DNA of 64,000 nt. Source: Porogramme epimiltina. Its lineage: Eukaryota > Basidiomycota > Agaricomycetes > Polyporales > Polyporaceae. The stretch is taken from assembly GCA_900155495.1 (NCBI GenBank), contig FTLJ01000439.1:1-64000 (forward strand). Reading direction: 5' to 3'. A program made the translations under genes and the position numbers. Under the pieces are notes generated by a model. That model was not told the origin of the DNA. It did not search any database and saw only the letters and a program-made list of their open reading frames with translations. Of the stretch, positions 10,843 to 23,654 are shown one piece after another (position 1 is the stretch's first letter; every line of letters begins with the position of its first letter).

Positions 10843-13800
10843 ATGGCTGCGCGCCCAGGCTACAACCAGCTCAACCCGTTTTCAAATCAACCCCAATACG
10901 CCCGCCAGTACACCGACTCGGACGCTGAGTCCTACACCTCTCGCAACGCAAGCAGTGTCCCTCTCGCCCCGGCTGGCTATTATGACGGCACCTACACCCC
11001 CCAACGTAAGTGTCCTTGCGCCGGCTTTACGGAGGTTGCCCCGCGATGCGCCCTTGGGGGCCTCATCATCAGGGTTGGATGAGACACCACTCTCTGATCC
11101 CCTCAGAGCGGCTGGGCTGTGCCCCTAGTTTATAGGGCGCGCACGACGTGTCGTGCGCCGGACAACTATGCCCATCCCCTACGAGGTCGTCCACGATAAC
11201 TCGTCGACGGAGTCCGTGCGCGTCATGCCCCACCCTGGGGGATATGCGTCCGGGCGGTCCTCCGTCGAACCTCCCCGTCTTTCTCATGAAGCTCGCCCCA
11301 TACTAACCCACCCTTCCGTAGCTGGCGAAGAGGCCGGGTTTCCCGGCGGCTACAACCGCCACTTCAGCTCCTCTGGGGCGTCCGTAGACTCCCACATGAG
11401 CGGGGGTACTAGTATTATGACTGGCAACCCGTTTGCCGATATGCCCGGGTCCGGAGAACCATATCCTGCGTGGTCCGCGGACCGCCAGATACCCATGTCG
11501 ACGGAGGAGATTGAGGATATCTTCCTGGACCTGGCCCAAAAGTTTGGTTTCCAGAAGGATTCTATGCGTAACATGGTGCGTACGATCTTCTCTTGGAGTT
11601 TCATACCGTCCCTTATGATCCAATCGAATCTATCTTCGCGTGTCCGGCATTCTTGCTGAACGTGAAACAATAGTTCGACTTCCTGATGACCATCCTTGAT
11701 TCACGGGCGTCCCGCATGACTCCAAACCAAGCTCTTCTTACCGTCCACGCCGATTACATTGGCGGACAACATGCGAACTACCGCAAGTGGTACTTTGCTG
11801 CTCAGCTGAACCTCGACGATGCTGTCGGCCAGTCCCAGAACCCCGGTCTTCAGCGACTCCGGAGCGTGAAAGGGAACCCCAAGGGCGCCAAGTCGCTCGA
11901 CAGTGCCTTGAACAGGTGGCGGAACGCGATGAACAACATGAGCCAGTACGATCGTCTCCGCCAGGTTGCGCTCTATCTCCTTTGCTGGGGCGAGGCGGGC
12001 AACGTACGTTTCACGCCGGAGTGTCTTTGCTTCATCTTCAAGTGCGCCGACGACTACTACCGGAGTCCGGAGTGTCAGAACCGGATAGACCCGGTTCCTG
12101 AAGGGCTATACCTCGAGACCGTCATCAAGCCCCTCTACCGCTTCATGCGGGACCAGGGTTATGAGGTTGTCGACGGCAAGTTCGTCCGTCGGGAGAAGGA
12201 CCATGACCAGATTATCGGATACGACGACATCAACCAGCTCTTCTGGTATCCCGAGGGTCTGGCCAAGATTGTCCTTCAGGACAACGTGAGTGACTGCCGC
12301 CGTGTCGAGGGATGCAATATTGACAGAAATTTGCTAGACTCGTCTCATTGACGCTCCTCCCGCACAACGATTCACCAAGTTCGGGCGTATCGCTTGGAAC
12401 CGCGTCTTCTTCAAGACCTTCTTCGAAAAGCGGTCTTCTGCGCATCTCCTCGTGAACTTTAACAGAATCTGGATTATCCACATCGCGTTCTTCTGGTTCT
12501 ACACTGCATTCAACTCTCCAAGAGTATATGCGCCCAAGAACAAGACGTCCCCTTCAGCACCCATGACATGGTCCGCGACCGCCCTCGGTGGTGCGGTTGC
12601 GACGCTGATCATGATCGCCGCGACCATTGCCGAGTTCTCATACATTCCCACGACTTGGAACAACGCCGGCCACCTTACCGCTCGTCTTGTCTTCCTGCTT
12701 GTCCTGCTCGCCCTTACTGGTGGCCCCACCTTCTACATTTCACTCGTCGATGGCCGTGCCGACCAGGGCAACATTCCTCTCATCATCGCTATCGCCCAGT
12801 TCTTCCTCTCGGTCGTAACCACGGTGGCATTCAGCATCATCCCATCTGGCAGGCTGTTTGGCGATCGTGTGGCAGGGAAATCACGCAAGTACATGGCGTC
12901 TCAGACATTCACCGCCTCGTACCCCACACTCACCCGGACGGCGCGCATTGCGTCCCTCTCCATGTGGCTGCTCATCTTCGGCTGCAAGCTCACGGAGTCG
13001 TACTTCTTCCTCACTGAGTCGTTCAGTAGCCCGATTGCCGTCATGGCGCGGACCAAGGTTCAGGGTTGCAACGACAAATACTTCGGCACTGCCCTCTGCA
13101 GCAACCAGGTCCCCTTCACGCTGGCCATCATGTATGTCATGGACCTCATCCTGTTCTTCCTGGACACGTACCTCTGGTACATCATCTGGGTGGTCGTGTT
13201 CAGTGTCGCACGGTCGTTCCACCTCGGCCTGTCGATCTGGACTCCGTGGAAAGAGGTGTACACGCGCATGCCCAAGCGCATCTATGCCAAGCTCCTGGCT
13301 ACGTCGGAGATGGAGGTCAAGTACAAGCCCAAGGTATGTTTATGTCTATCGGGTTACGGTGAGGGTTCTGACATATGGCACAGGTCCTTGTCTCGCAAGT
13401 CTGGAACGCTATCATTATCTCTATGTACCGCGAGCACTTGCTGTCCATCAACCACGTCCAGCGCCTCCTCTACCACCAAGTCGATGGTCCTAACGGTCGC
13501 CGCACCCTCCGCGCGCCGCCCTTCTTCACCGCCAACAACGGAAATGAGAGCGATTTCTTCCCTGTGGGCGGCGAAGCCGAGCGTCGTATCTCGTTCTTCG
13601 CCTCGTCCCTCACCACTGCCCTCCCCGAGCCGCTGCCCGTCGACGCCATGCCCACGTTCACCGTCCTCGTCCCTCACTACTCCGAAAAGATCTTGTTGAG
13701 TCTGCGCGAGATTATCCGCGAGGAAGACCAGAACACCCGTGTCACCCTCCTTGAGTACCTGAAGCAGCTGCACCCGATCGAGTGGGACAACTTTGTCAAG

Positions 13801-16800
13801 GACACCAAGATCCTCGCTGAGGAATCCGAGACCGTGACGTTCGATGGCACCGCGACCCAGAACGAGAAGCAAGGCAGCAAGCGCACGGATGACCTTCCGT
13901 TCTACTGCATCGGTTTCAAGACGGCAGCCCCTGAGTACACCCTCCGTACCCGTATCTGGGCCTCGCTCCGTGCGCAGACGCTTTACCGTACCGTCTCTGG
14001 CATGATGAACTACGCAAAGGCGATCAAGCTCCTCTACCGTGTCGAGAACCCTCAGGTCGTTCAGCGCTTCGCCGGCAACACGGACCGCCTTGAGCGCGAG
14101 CTCGAGCGCATGTCTCGCCGGAAGTTCAAGTTCACCGTCTCCATGCAGCGCTACGCCAAGTTCAACAAGGAGGAGCTCGAGAACGCCGAGTTCCTGCTCC
14201 GTGCCTACCCCGACCTCCAGATTGCGTACCTCGACGAAGAGCCCGGCCCGAAGGGCGGCGACCCCCGCCTCTTCTCGGTTCTCATTGACGGCCACTCCGA
14301 ATTTGATGACCAAACTGGCAAGCGCAAGCCCAAGTTCCGTGTCGAGCTCCCTGGTAACCCCATTCTCGGTGACGGCAAATCGGACAACCAGAACCACGCG
14401 ATCATCTTCTACCGTGGCGAGTTCCTCCAGCTCATCGATGCCAACCAGGACAACTACCTCGAGGAGTGTATCAAGATCCGGAACATCCTTGGCGAGTTCG
14501 AGCAGTACAATGTTTCCAGTCAGAGCCCGTACGCGCAATGGGGCCAGAAGGAGTTCTCCCGCTACCCCGTCGCCATCGTTGGCACCCGCGAGTACATCTT
14601 CTCGGAGAACATCGGTATTCTCGGTGACATCGCTGCCGGCAAGGAACAGACGTTCGGTACGCTCACGCCGCGTGTGCTCGCGTGGATTGGCGGAAAGCTG
14701 CACTACGGTCACCCCGATTTCCTCAACGCAACGTTCATGACTACGCGTGGCGGTGTCTCCAAGGCGCAGAAGGGTCTCCACCTGAACGAGGATATCTTCG
14801 CCGGTATGACTGCCATCTCCCGCGGCGGACGCATCAAGCACTCCGAGTACTACCAGTGCGGCAAGGGTCGCGATCTCGGTTTCGGCACCATCCTCAACTT
14901 CCAGACGAAACTCGGCACCGGTATGGGTGAGCAGATGCTCAGTCGCGAGTACTACTACCTCGGCACCCAGCTCCCCGTCGACCGCTTCCTCACGTTCTAC
15001 TACGGCCACGCCGGTTTCCACATCAACAATATTTTGGTTATCTATTCCATCCAGATCTTCATGCTTACGCGTAAGTATTTCCCCAACAACTGAGTGCTTC
15101 GCTTGTCTAAACATTCATTTTAGTCATGTACCTTGGCACCCTCAACAAGCAACTTTCCATCTGCAATGTCGACTCGCAGGGCAACGTTCTCTCCGGCCAG
15201 CCTGGCTGCTACAACCTCATCCCTGTCTTTGACTGGATCAAGCACTGCATTGTCTCCATTTTCTTGGTCTTCTTCATTGCTTTCCTGCCGTTGTTCATGC
15301 AGGGTGAGTTGAAACATTCCCAGCTGTCTACGCTCTACTAATGTTCACCACAGAGCTGCTTGAACGTGGCACTGGCAAGGCGCTCATCCGTCTTGGAAAG
15401 CACTTCTTGTCTCTCTCACCGATTTTCGAAGTCTTTTCCACTCAGATCTACTCGCAGTCCATCCAGAGCAACCTTACGTTCGGTGGTGCTCGGTACATTG
15501 CGACGGGCCGTGGTTTCGCGACGACGCGCATCTCGTTCACCATCCTCTATTCGCGCTTCGCCGGTCCGAGTATCTACATGGGCATGCGGAACCTCCTCCT
15601 GCTCCTCTACGCCACCATGGCCATCTGGACGCCCTTCCTGCTCTACTTCTGGGCGTCTGTCTTGTCGCTGTGCATTGCGCCCTTCGTCTTCAACCCGCAC
15701 CAGTTCTCGTTCGCCGACTTCATCATCGACTACCGCGAGTTCCTCCGCTGGATGTCGCGCGGCAACTCGCGCGCGAAGGCGAGCAGCTGGTACGGGTACT
15801 GCCGTCTCTCGCGTACGATGATCACCGGTTACAAGAAGAAGAAGCTCGGCCACCCGTCGGACAAGATGTCGGGCGACGTGCCGCGCGCGAAATGGCGGAG
15901 CGTCCTGTTCTCTGAGGTCATCTTCCCCATCTGCGTCGCGACGATCTATGTCATCGCGTACATGTTCGTCAAGTCCTTCCCCGACCAGAACGGGAACCAG
16001 AACCCCAGCCCGCTCATCCGTATCGGTGTCATCGCCGTCGGCCCGGTCGTCTGGAATGCGGCGGTCCTCCTCACCCTCTTCTTCGTGTCGCTCTTCCTCG
16101 GCCCGATGCTCGACGGTTGGGCACGCTTCCCGGCGTTCATGGCCGCGTTCGCGCACTTCATGGCCCTCATCGGTCTCGTCGCGTTCTTCGAGTTCTTCGT
16201 AAGTAATTGCTTTGTCATTTGGGGGTAGCGGGAGCTAACGTCTACGCCGCAGTGGTTCCTCGAGCTCTGGGATGCGTCGCACGCTGTCCTCGGTGTCATT
16301 GCCATCATCGCCATCCAGCGCGCGATCCAGAAGATTCTCATCTCCGTGTTCCTCTCTCGTGAGCTCAAGCATGAGGAGACTAACCGCGCATGGTGGTCTG
16401 GCAAGTGGTACGGCCGTGGCCTCGGCTCGTCCGCGTTCTCGCAGCCCGCACGTGAGTTCGTGGTGAAGATCGTGGAGATGTCGCTCTGGACGTCCGACTT
16501 CCTGCTCGCGCACATCCTCCTGGTCGTCATGACGCCGCCGATGTTCATTCCGTTTGTCGACAAGCTCCACTCGACTATGATGTGTAAGTCCGCTTGTTAT
16601 CACTGTCATGGATATGGTGCTTAACAACTTTTTGTGTGCAGTCTGGCTCCGGCCGTCTAAGCAGATCCGTCCGCCGCTGTTCTCTACTAAGCAGAAGAGG
16701 CAGCGTAGGTGGATTGTAAGTAACTATTTCTGGGCTCTTTAAGGCCGGTTTGCTCATTGGGTGTTGTAGGTGGTGAAGTACACGCTGGTCTACATCATCG

Positions 16801-16945
16801 TGGTCGCTTTCCTCGCTGCTCTCATCGTTCTGCGTACGTCCAATCCTGTCGCTACTCTGTGCATTCCGTTATTGACATTATTCCTCCAGCTGCGCTGTTC
16901 CGCGATCACATCACCTTCAACTGTACTGTATGCCAGAACATCTAA
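10843..16945 (+). CDS. FKS1: 1,3-beta-glucan synthase catalytic subunit
   Basis: A plasma-membrane GT48 enzyme that polymerises UDP-glucose into wall 1,3-beta-glucan under Rho1 control; the echinocandin target. Eleven exons (10843-11005, 11136-11575, 11674-12285, 12338-13333, 13384-15070, 15124-15303, 15354-16198, 16253-16583, 16642-16715, 16770-16833, 16890-16945) total 5448 nt and 1815 aa, a normal family length. In order: a disordered Tyr/Gln/Ser-rich N-terminus; the FKS1 domain with [19 protein letters not shown] (about residue 295); a helix cluster (residues 440-700); the large cytosolic catalytic region opening with [17 protein letters not shown] (about residue 830); and a C-terminal helix cluster ending [13 protein letters not shown]. 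Exon 2's acceptor (about 11135) is the least certain border. Both echinocandin hot spots differ from the ascomycete consensus, as reported separately. Confidence 0.98.
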
Positions 16946-17454
16946 ACTAATGACCGCGCACGCATTTTCGCTTTCTGACCGGCCGGCTACGGCGATGCTC
17001 TCTACCTCGCTCTCACGCCCCGAGCACCATTCGTTTGTACAAAGCTGACGCCTTCGAACGTGAACCCACCCTCGCACTGGACTCTGTAACTCTACATAGA
17101 TCTATACATCCATCTTATTACCCCCATAACAGTGCGTATGTGTGGACGACTGGATTCTGGCAATTCGATTTGAGTATTATACCACCACCAACACTTTGTG
17201 AGCTAGCAACAAGTGAGAGCGCCATTAGTTTGCATGGAACGGGTAGATTGGAACTCAGGAGGAAGAATGTTCAATGTTGCTTGCACAATCATTTGACACG
17301 TGACTGAATATCCGACACTCCGAGCAACACGGAATCGTGTAGCCTAGCGCGCTAGCCTCCACCGTTCCCTCTCGCCGCTTCGCCTCATAACAACCCCGCG
17401 TTCCTTCGTACCCTGCCGACCATCTCAACTCCTTATGCTTGTTTGAGTGTTTCA
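16946..17454. other. FKS1 3' region and GAA1 promoter
   Basis: AT-richer 3' untranslated sequence of FKS1 followed by the GAA1 upstream region. No coding frame is supported. The last 100 bp before the GAA1 ATG carry C-rich CTCGCCGC and CCCTGCCGACC tracts. Confidence 0.45.
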
Positions 17455-19898
17455 ATGGCTCAAGTTGCTGTCCGGATATCTGCCACATTAGCAAGAGTAC
17501 GAGCACGGATACGTGGGGAAGGAGACCCCAATGCCTCGCGCGTTCGGCGGAGGCAGGTATTGTCAAAGAAGTTTTGGAAAGGATTGCCGTATATTAGGTG
17601 GGTACTCACATAGATCCGCTCCCATTTTACTAACAAGCCTCAGCTAGGCTGACCCTGTTTGTTGTGGGGTACCTTTGGCTACTTGTCATACCCTCCTCTC
17701 AGCTGGGGCAGAGGACGTACATTGATGAGAACGCGCTACAACCGGGACAGGTACGCCTCTCCCTGTTCCTAGCTGTTAGGCAGGCCATGTACCTATACCT
17801 TTCGTACGTTGATAGGTAAATACCTACTGGGGATGGGACGATGTCCACCGCGCGGACAGAATTCTGGAAGACTTGGAGCGGCTACGGGACCGTAATGCTA
17901 CCAGTGCAGAGTAAGAAGGCGCATTCTAAAGAGCTCCTCGGTGTGGTTCTGATTCTTCCTCCCTTCAGAATTGCACAATTTGCAGTAGGGCAATTCGAGA
18001 GAGCTGGAGTTCCCGCACGAACTCAGCAGTACTCTTTCGAGACCTCACAAGGGGTGCGTCCGACTGCGTCTTTGCTACTAAATGTATGCTGACGTGTCGT
18101 TGTATGAAGACTGTTGGAGGTACCAATGCGTACGCCGTGTTGCAGCCACCTAGGGCATCCGGGACCGAGGCCATTGTGATCAGCGCGTCATGGCTCAGCA
18201 GGACAGGTGATGGAGATGGGACACTCAATTTGAGGGGAGTATCCACCGTTATTGCGCTAGCAGGTTTCCTTAAAAGTGTGTTTTTATCTTTCTTAACATG
18301 CACATAACTCATGTCGCTACAGAATCTTCCTTGTGGGCAAAGGATCTTGTATTTGTCATAAGCGATGGCTATTTGGATGGAATGCAAGCGTGGATCGCTA
18401 CATACCATGGGGCGGCGCAGCCAAGTGAGTCCACGTAATCACTCTTGACCTAAGATGCTAATTTGACACCTCATGTAGATTTGCGTGCGGAACCTCTCAG
18501 TCTGTCTTCAGGTGTAATTTGGACTGCCATTAACGTGGACTATCCTGGACACTCATTCTCTCACCTCGGGTTCTTCTTTGGTCAGTGTGAATAACCCTTA
18601 CAGCGACTTGAGGCTGACTTTGGACTACTAGAGGGGCTCAATGGCCGTTTACCGAACCAAGACCTGATGAACGCCGTCTCCCTAATTACCCGACACACGG
18701 GCGGCGTCCCAGCCCTTGTGTATGACCATATAGACCCCAAGGAGACTGGAAATCACGAAAGCCTGATCCCCTCCTGGTTCCCGAGCTCGTTGAGAAAGAA
18801 CGAGAACGTTCGCGAGTATGCCGTGCGAGCGAGGAATATCATACGACACGTCAATTGGCAAGCTAGAGGCATTGCCAGTGGCGTCCACGGACTGTTCCAC
18901 CCGTGAGTCGTAATTCGATGTTCTACCAATCTCTGCTTGATACGATCGCTGTCCTATAGATTCCGCATCGATGCTATCACTGTCTTTGCTGTTCCCGCGA
19001 CAGGGCCCCATGGATTCCATGCACTAGGAAGGTATGTTACTACTGCTTTAACTTGCGCTCAGAGACTTACATACTGCCTAGGATACTTGAATCTTCTTTA
19101 CGAACCATGAACAATCTACTAGAACGACTACATGCCTCGTTCTTTTTCTTCCTTTTCGTCAACGTGGGGACATTCATGAAGATCGGGCTGTACCTTCCCA
19201 GTGCGATTTTGGTCGGGACTGCCATGCTATTCACTGGGTTAGGGGAATGGATCAATGCTGGATGGAAGCGCATAGACCCTCCACTCGACGAGAAAGCGCA
19301 AAATGCGAAGCAGGACGACGCCGCGTGGATTTCACGGCCAAGACCGGCCCTCCAAGCCGTCTCAGTGATGTTGGCCACGCATTTGCTGGGAGTCGTCCTA
19401 TTTTATGTGCTCAGTAGCCGCTTGGTCAGTACCATTGTTCTCACCCGATGACTACATTCTGACGAGCCCGTGCAGGTGCCGGGATACCTTCTCTTCCTAC
19501 TCTTTTCGGCAATCCCCGCACTTGCCCTCCCTCTGATACCCTCACCACTTCCTGAAGACGCACCGCTGTCTGTAGTTCTCAAGGCCTTCAACCTGTGCTT
19601 CACCTCTGCCGTCATCTCCATCACGTCTCTACTCAATTTCTCCCTCGCGGCTACCCTTGCGGTGTTTATGGGAGTGCCACTCGTCGCCGCGTCGTCTTCG
19701 CGGAACGTTGTGGTCAGCATTGCGAAGTATGCCATACTCGCCAGCCTCTCGCTGGGCTGGTTGGTTCTCTACCCGGAAGAGACGAGCAAAGCATTATGGA
19801 ACTGGGAGGTACTGGGAGTGTGGTTCGCGCCCTTCGTGTGTGTCGTGTACGTGCCGCTTGTGCTCCAGTCTGCTCTAGTTTGTCTTTTTCCGTCATAG
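17455..19898 (+). CDS. GAA1: GPI transamidase subunit Gaa1
   Basis: A subunit of the ER GPI transamidase, which swaps the C-terminal signal of secreted proteins for a GPI anchor. The start at 17455 gives a basic N-terminus (MAQVAVRISATLARVRARIR). Then comes a first membrane helix from exon 2 at 17648 (LTLFVVGYLWLLVIP), and a large luminal peptidase-like domain containing VNTYWGWDDVHRADRILEDL. The family-typical stretch DLMNAVSLITRHTGGVP lies near 18664-18716, and RNIIRHVNWQARGIASGVHGLF near 18835-18898. The last two exons (from about 19080) hold several membrane helices, including NVGTFMKIGLYLPSAILVG and VPGYLLFLLFSAIPALALPL, with stop at 19898. About ten exons; inner borders were not all fixed. 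Gaa1 supports anchoring of wall-crosslinking proteins, a natural partner of the neighbouring glucan synthase function. Confidence 0.93.
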
Positions 19899-20053
19899 CG
19901 AGAGTATTGTACATGACTAGTTGCTATATTTATTACACGGAGTCCGGACTAGTACGATGACGATGACGGTGTACAATTCCTGCGGGGACGAAAGCAATGC
20001 GATAACAAAATGCGAAAGAAAGAGCTCAAGACGGGCGACAAAGCAGGTGGAAC

Positions 20054-21724
20054 TTAGCCGATCTCCATCCCGTCATCGCCCTCGCCGAACAGATCGTCGT
20101 CTTCTCCACCTGAGTCGTCTCCGTCGTTGCCGTCGACGGCGGCACCACCTGGATTGCCCTCCCGCTTGAGACGAGCCTTCTCCTTCAACTCGTCTCTTTG
20201 CGCCATTTTGGTGTCCAGATCGGCCTGCAGCTTCTTCAAGGCGTCCTCGAACCGACGCTGCGTGACATCCGTAAGCTAAATGCGCACGATCTCTGCACTG
20301 GGAGCGAGCACTGACCTTGATGAGAGGGTTCGCTGAGCTGGCGATCTCACTACGCTTCTTGTTGACTGCTGCCTCCAAGTCCTGGATCTCCTCGTTGAGC
20401 AGCTTCCGCATCTGGGCAGTCTCCTCGTCGTCATCGTCATCGTCATCACTGTCATCTTCGTCGTCTTCATCTTCGTCTTCGTCATCCTCGTCTCCTTCTT
20501 CGTCGCCAAGTGCGAGGTCAAGTTCCGCCGCGAGCTCTTCGTCAATGTCGCCGTCACCCTCTTCGTCATCGTCCCCACCACCGCCGCGTGCGGCTGGGGC
20601 CGGCATATCACCGTCATCTTCATCTTCGTCCGCGCCGTCAGCGGGCGTCGCAGGCGTCGGCGCATCGAACGCGGGCGTTGGTGCGTCGAGGGGAGCTTCG
20701 ACATAGTCGATGAATTCCGAGTCGGAGAGATCTGGGTTGACATTCTCCAAGACGTCGTACTTCACTTCGTCTGCAAGTGAATCGGCCTCGAACAAGCGTT
20801 CGACTTCTTGCTCGACCGTCTCGATTGTCTGTGGATTCATGAGCCAATTGCAAGTCACAAGCGACTTGGCACCGGAGGAAGGTGTGTAAAGATAGACAGA
20901 CATACCCTACGGTTGGCCCGTTTGCGGAACCGACGTTTGCGAACATGCTTGAGCGGTGGAGTGATACCGTGGTTCCAGATGAACTCATCGACATTGAAAT
21001 TACTGCGGATTGCGGCGCCATCCTCTCCAGTCTGTCTGTTCTCTACGACTAGCATCTGAGGACAAGCTATGTTAGGGCGAAGCAGGTAGTTAGTTGTGAG
21101 CATCTTACCTGGCATATGTCTGCCACCTTGAACATCTGCTTGTTGTCCAGCGTTTTTTGCGACTCGATCACACATGGAAGATCGACAAGTTTGGAGGCAT
21201 ATGTACTGTTTCCGATATGGAAAACCGCTCTCCGAGAGTCTGATATGCTCCTTGTAAGTATATTCCGCAACATGAGGTGTCTGGAAGGACGCACCTTTGA
21301 ACTTGAACCACACATCGTCGCTCACTTCTCTTGCCTGAACCATCTTTCTCAGTCTCTCACAGTCCTCCCCAGGGGGCATGCGCAGTATGAATTGTTCCTC
21401 GAAGACGAGGTCTTCGTCGTCCGAGTCCAGTTCACGATCGTATGCGCCGAGGAAAGACATGCCGGGTGCCTGTGCTGCTGCCTTCTCACTCAGCTTCAAC
21501 TTCAACTTCGGTTGAAGCTTCGGTCCACGCGCCGTAGAGCGTGTGGTCCGTCCTTCAGAGTCGGCATAAGGCGGAGTGCTTTGCCTTCGGGCAACACCAC
21601 GAGAGGCCCGTGCAGGTTGGGTCCGTGCGGGAGCTTTGCTGGCCGAAGCCCTATGGGAGGGCTGAAATGCATCATGGTCGTCGACGTCGTCCACAACAAT
21701 CAGGTCGTCGTCGATGTCGGCCAT
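20054..21724 (-). CDS. TAF7: TFIID subunit TAF7 (TAFII55)
   Basis: A TFIID subunit that binds and restrains TAF1 during RNA polymerase II pre-initiation. The start at 21724 gives an acidic N-terminus (MADIDDDLIVVDDVDDHDAF) and a basic disordered stretch. The conserved TAFII55 domain follows: EEQFILRMPPGEDCERLRKM (about 21345-21405), then AVFHIGNSTYASKLVDLPC, VIESQKTLDNKQMFKVADIC, and NFNVDEFIWNHGITPPLKHV with a basic RKRRFRKRANRR end. After it come an acidic low-complexity region (about 20420-20660), a coiled-coil ALKKLQADLDTKMAQRDELK, and an acidic end at 20054. The order matches TAF7 exactly. It is divergent from SAM37 across about 226 bp. Confidence 0.95.
20424..20508. repeat. Imperfect TCG/TCA/TCT trinucleotide run coding the TAF7 acidic tract
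   Basis: A run of TCGTCATCGTCATCG-like triplets, read on the minus strand as GAC/GAT/GAA/GAG, codes a near-pure Asp/Glu segment. It is imperfect, so it looks like a maintained acidic region and not a young microsatellite, but length variation between strains is likely. Confidence 0.7.
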
Positions 21725-21950
21725 GGTGTTGGAGGATGTGTGTGAGGTAAGGAAATGGTGCCCCGAATGACGCCAGGGCGCCACCGGCCTAGATAGTCGC
21801 GCGTGACCGGGGCAGACAACTTGTGACGGGAGGCGTGACCTAACGCGTCGAGGATCGGCACCGGGCAGGCGATTCCGGGGCCGGCAACAGACTCTCCTTC
21901 CTGAAGCCCGTCTGGAGCTGAGGCATCTCATAAAGCGGTGGGAACAGACA
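21725..21950. promoter_or_regulatory. Bidirectional promoter of TAF7 and SAM37
   Basis: 226 bp lie between two divergent start codons, so both genes must draw their core promoters from it. The sequence is mixed GC with CCGGCCTAGATAG and CGGGGCCGGCAACAG stretches and no obvious TATA box. Confidence 0.55.
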
Positions 21951-23351
21951 ATGAACACGCCCCAGTCTACACTCTCCCCTCTCTTGGGCTCCCGCAATAT
22001 AACCCTACACATATGGCCTCCCCACGACGACCTGCTCTCCCCTGACGTGTCCTCCGTTGCTGCTCTCCTGTACCTCCAGCTCACTATCCCTGGTCACTTC
22101 TCCGTCGCCCATTGCACAAACCCGGACTTGTCCCCCTCTGGTACGTGTGTCTTGTGTGTATGAAGCTCGCATGAAATTGATATGGCTTGTGTTTAGGTCA
22201 GCTGCCGTTCCTCACTCACGGTATTCACCATGTCTCCGGCGTTGCATCTATTATTGCCTACGTCCGCAAGCTCCCCAATGCGCTCTCTCCGGACGCGCTC
22301 CTAAATTCAGTTGAGACAGCTCAACTTACCGCGCGGGTAGCACACGTTGAGTCGAGCTATGGCGACCTCGTTGTACGTTTGTCTTTTCTCTCATTTCCGG
22401 CGATTTCCTCACACCTTGCTCGTAGAACCATATGCTCTACTCTCTGCAAGAAAACTGGTCTGGGATCACTGCACCCGCTCTGGTGTCTATGCTACCTCTT
22501 CCTCAGAGGTATTACGTCCCTTCTCGTATCCGCCTCTCGCATAAGGCTCGCCTTGAGGCCGTAGAATTATGGCATGTCCCTGAAGTGGAGGAAGAGGAAG
22601 AGGAACCACGCAAAGTCTTCGGCAGGAAAAAGAAGACGCGTCTCCGAACCGGGCCCTCTAAATTCAAAACGGTGTTTGAACGAGAAAAGGCGAGCATACC
22701 GGACTATGGAAGTCAATGACGTGACTGAACTCAGTTCTTTCGAATAGGTCGTCGAAAAGGCCCGCGCAGTTTTCGACGTGTACGGGAGGCTTCTTGGTGA
22801 ACACCATTACTTCATGGGCAGTAATGCGTGAATAGTCCGCCCTCGGTACCTTCTCACTGGCTGATTCTCCGCGGCGTAGCCCAACAACCCTCGACATTGT
22901 TTTTGCTGCCCATACACACATGCTCCTCAACGCCGATTACCCCGACCCTCTTGTAAGCTCTGTCCTGAAAGAGTCGTACCCGCATTTTGTTGGGCACTGC
23001 AAGAGGGTTACCGCTGCTGCTGAATCCTCGTATGTGCCACCAACAGTTCGGGTAGGTTGGACATCGTCGTTGCGCTGTATGATCCCATGGCCACGCGTAC
23101 CCTCCAAGCGCGATTCATCTTCTATTTTGGCGAGTTCCCCTGCTGCAAAGAAGGAGGAATGGCGGTATAAACTATGGCGGTGGGGTTTTATTGGCGCGTC
23201 AGTGCTCGCTGCCGCAGCATACCTGCACTTCACGACCATTGTCGTCGTGATTCGCCCCCGGAACGCGATAGTAGCCCCACAAGAGCGGGATTGGGAGGTA
23301 GCTACGGGGGAGGAAGTTGAAGATGAGGTTGAGGCTGAGGAAGAGGAGTAG
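21951..23351 (+). CDS. SAM37: SAM37/metaxin-like mitochondrial outer-membrane sorting subunit
   Basis: A component of the SAM complex that inserts beta-barrel proteins into the mitochondrial outer membrane. The N-terminal part is a thioredoxin-like metaxin fold: ITLHIWPPHDDLLSPDVSSV, then after the first intron GQLPFLTHGIHHVSGVASII, the substrate-site equivalent of the GST fold. A middle insert is acidic then basic (PEVEEEEEEPRKVFGRKKK, about 22575-22640). The C-terminal GST-like helices include VFAAHTHMLLNADYPDPLV (about 22900-22957). A single membrane helix FIGASVLAAAAYLHF lies near 23190-23235 and the acidic tail ends at 23351. The C-terminal anchor and insert match fungal Sam37/Tom37 better than animal metaxin. 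About six exons. Confidence 0.9.
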
Positions 23352-23654
23352 AGAGAGTCCACGCAGTGTTCATAGCATGCGCTTCCACTCAATACATCCT
23401 CTTGCTTCTACCCTATTTACAGGACCTAGATGTTCAACATAAACTACATTACTACTGTATTATGAAGGTTACCAGCTGCAGCCAGAACTTGAAGGAGCAG
23501 AAATGGCCACGTGATCTATGACGTATGCGGGACGCGTTCTAATCGCTTGATCGGATCTCAGGACCGTCCGCTACTAAATGCTACAAGTGGTCGACCCCAC
23601 ACCTTCAAGCTCACCCTCCACCACACCCAGCTCCTTAACCTGTACCTCACGATT
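23352..23654. other. SAM37 3' region and OTU1 promoter
   Basis: About 300 bp without a gene. It holds a CACGTGATC element near 23510 and a CCACACCCAGC tract just before the OTU1 ATG. The frame opened upstream at 23511 is continuous with OTU1, but the conserved family start is the ATG at 23655. Confidence 0.4.

Noticed and set aside
13354..15114. A 586-codon open frame on the minus strand opposite FKS1 exon 5
   Set aside because: It is the mirror of a highly biased coding exon. C/G-ending codons in the sense strand remove antisense stops. Its protein is Glu/Val/Leu/Arg-biased without any domain.
15416..16156. A 246-codon minus-strand frame opposite FKS1 exon 7
   Set aside because: Same antisense effect; the composition is Arg/Glu/Asp-heavy and has no conserved motif.
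23511..23654. N-terminal extension of OTU1
   Set aside because: The upstream frame has no ATG that fits, and the family N-terminus matches the ATG at 23655.
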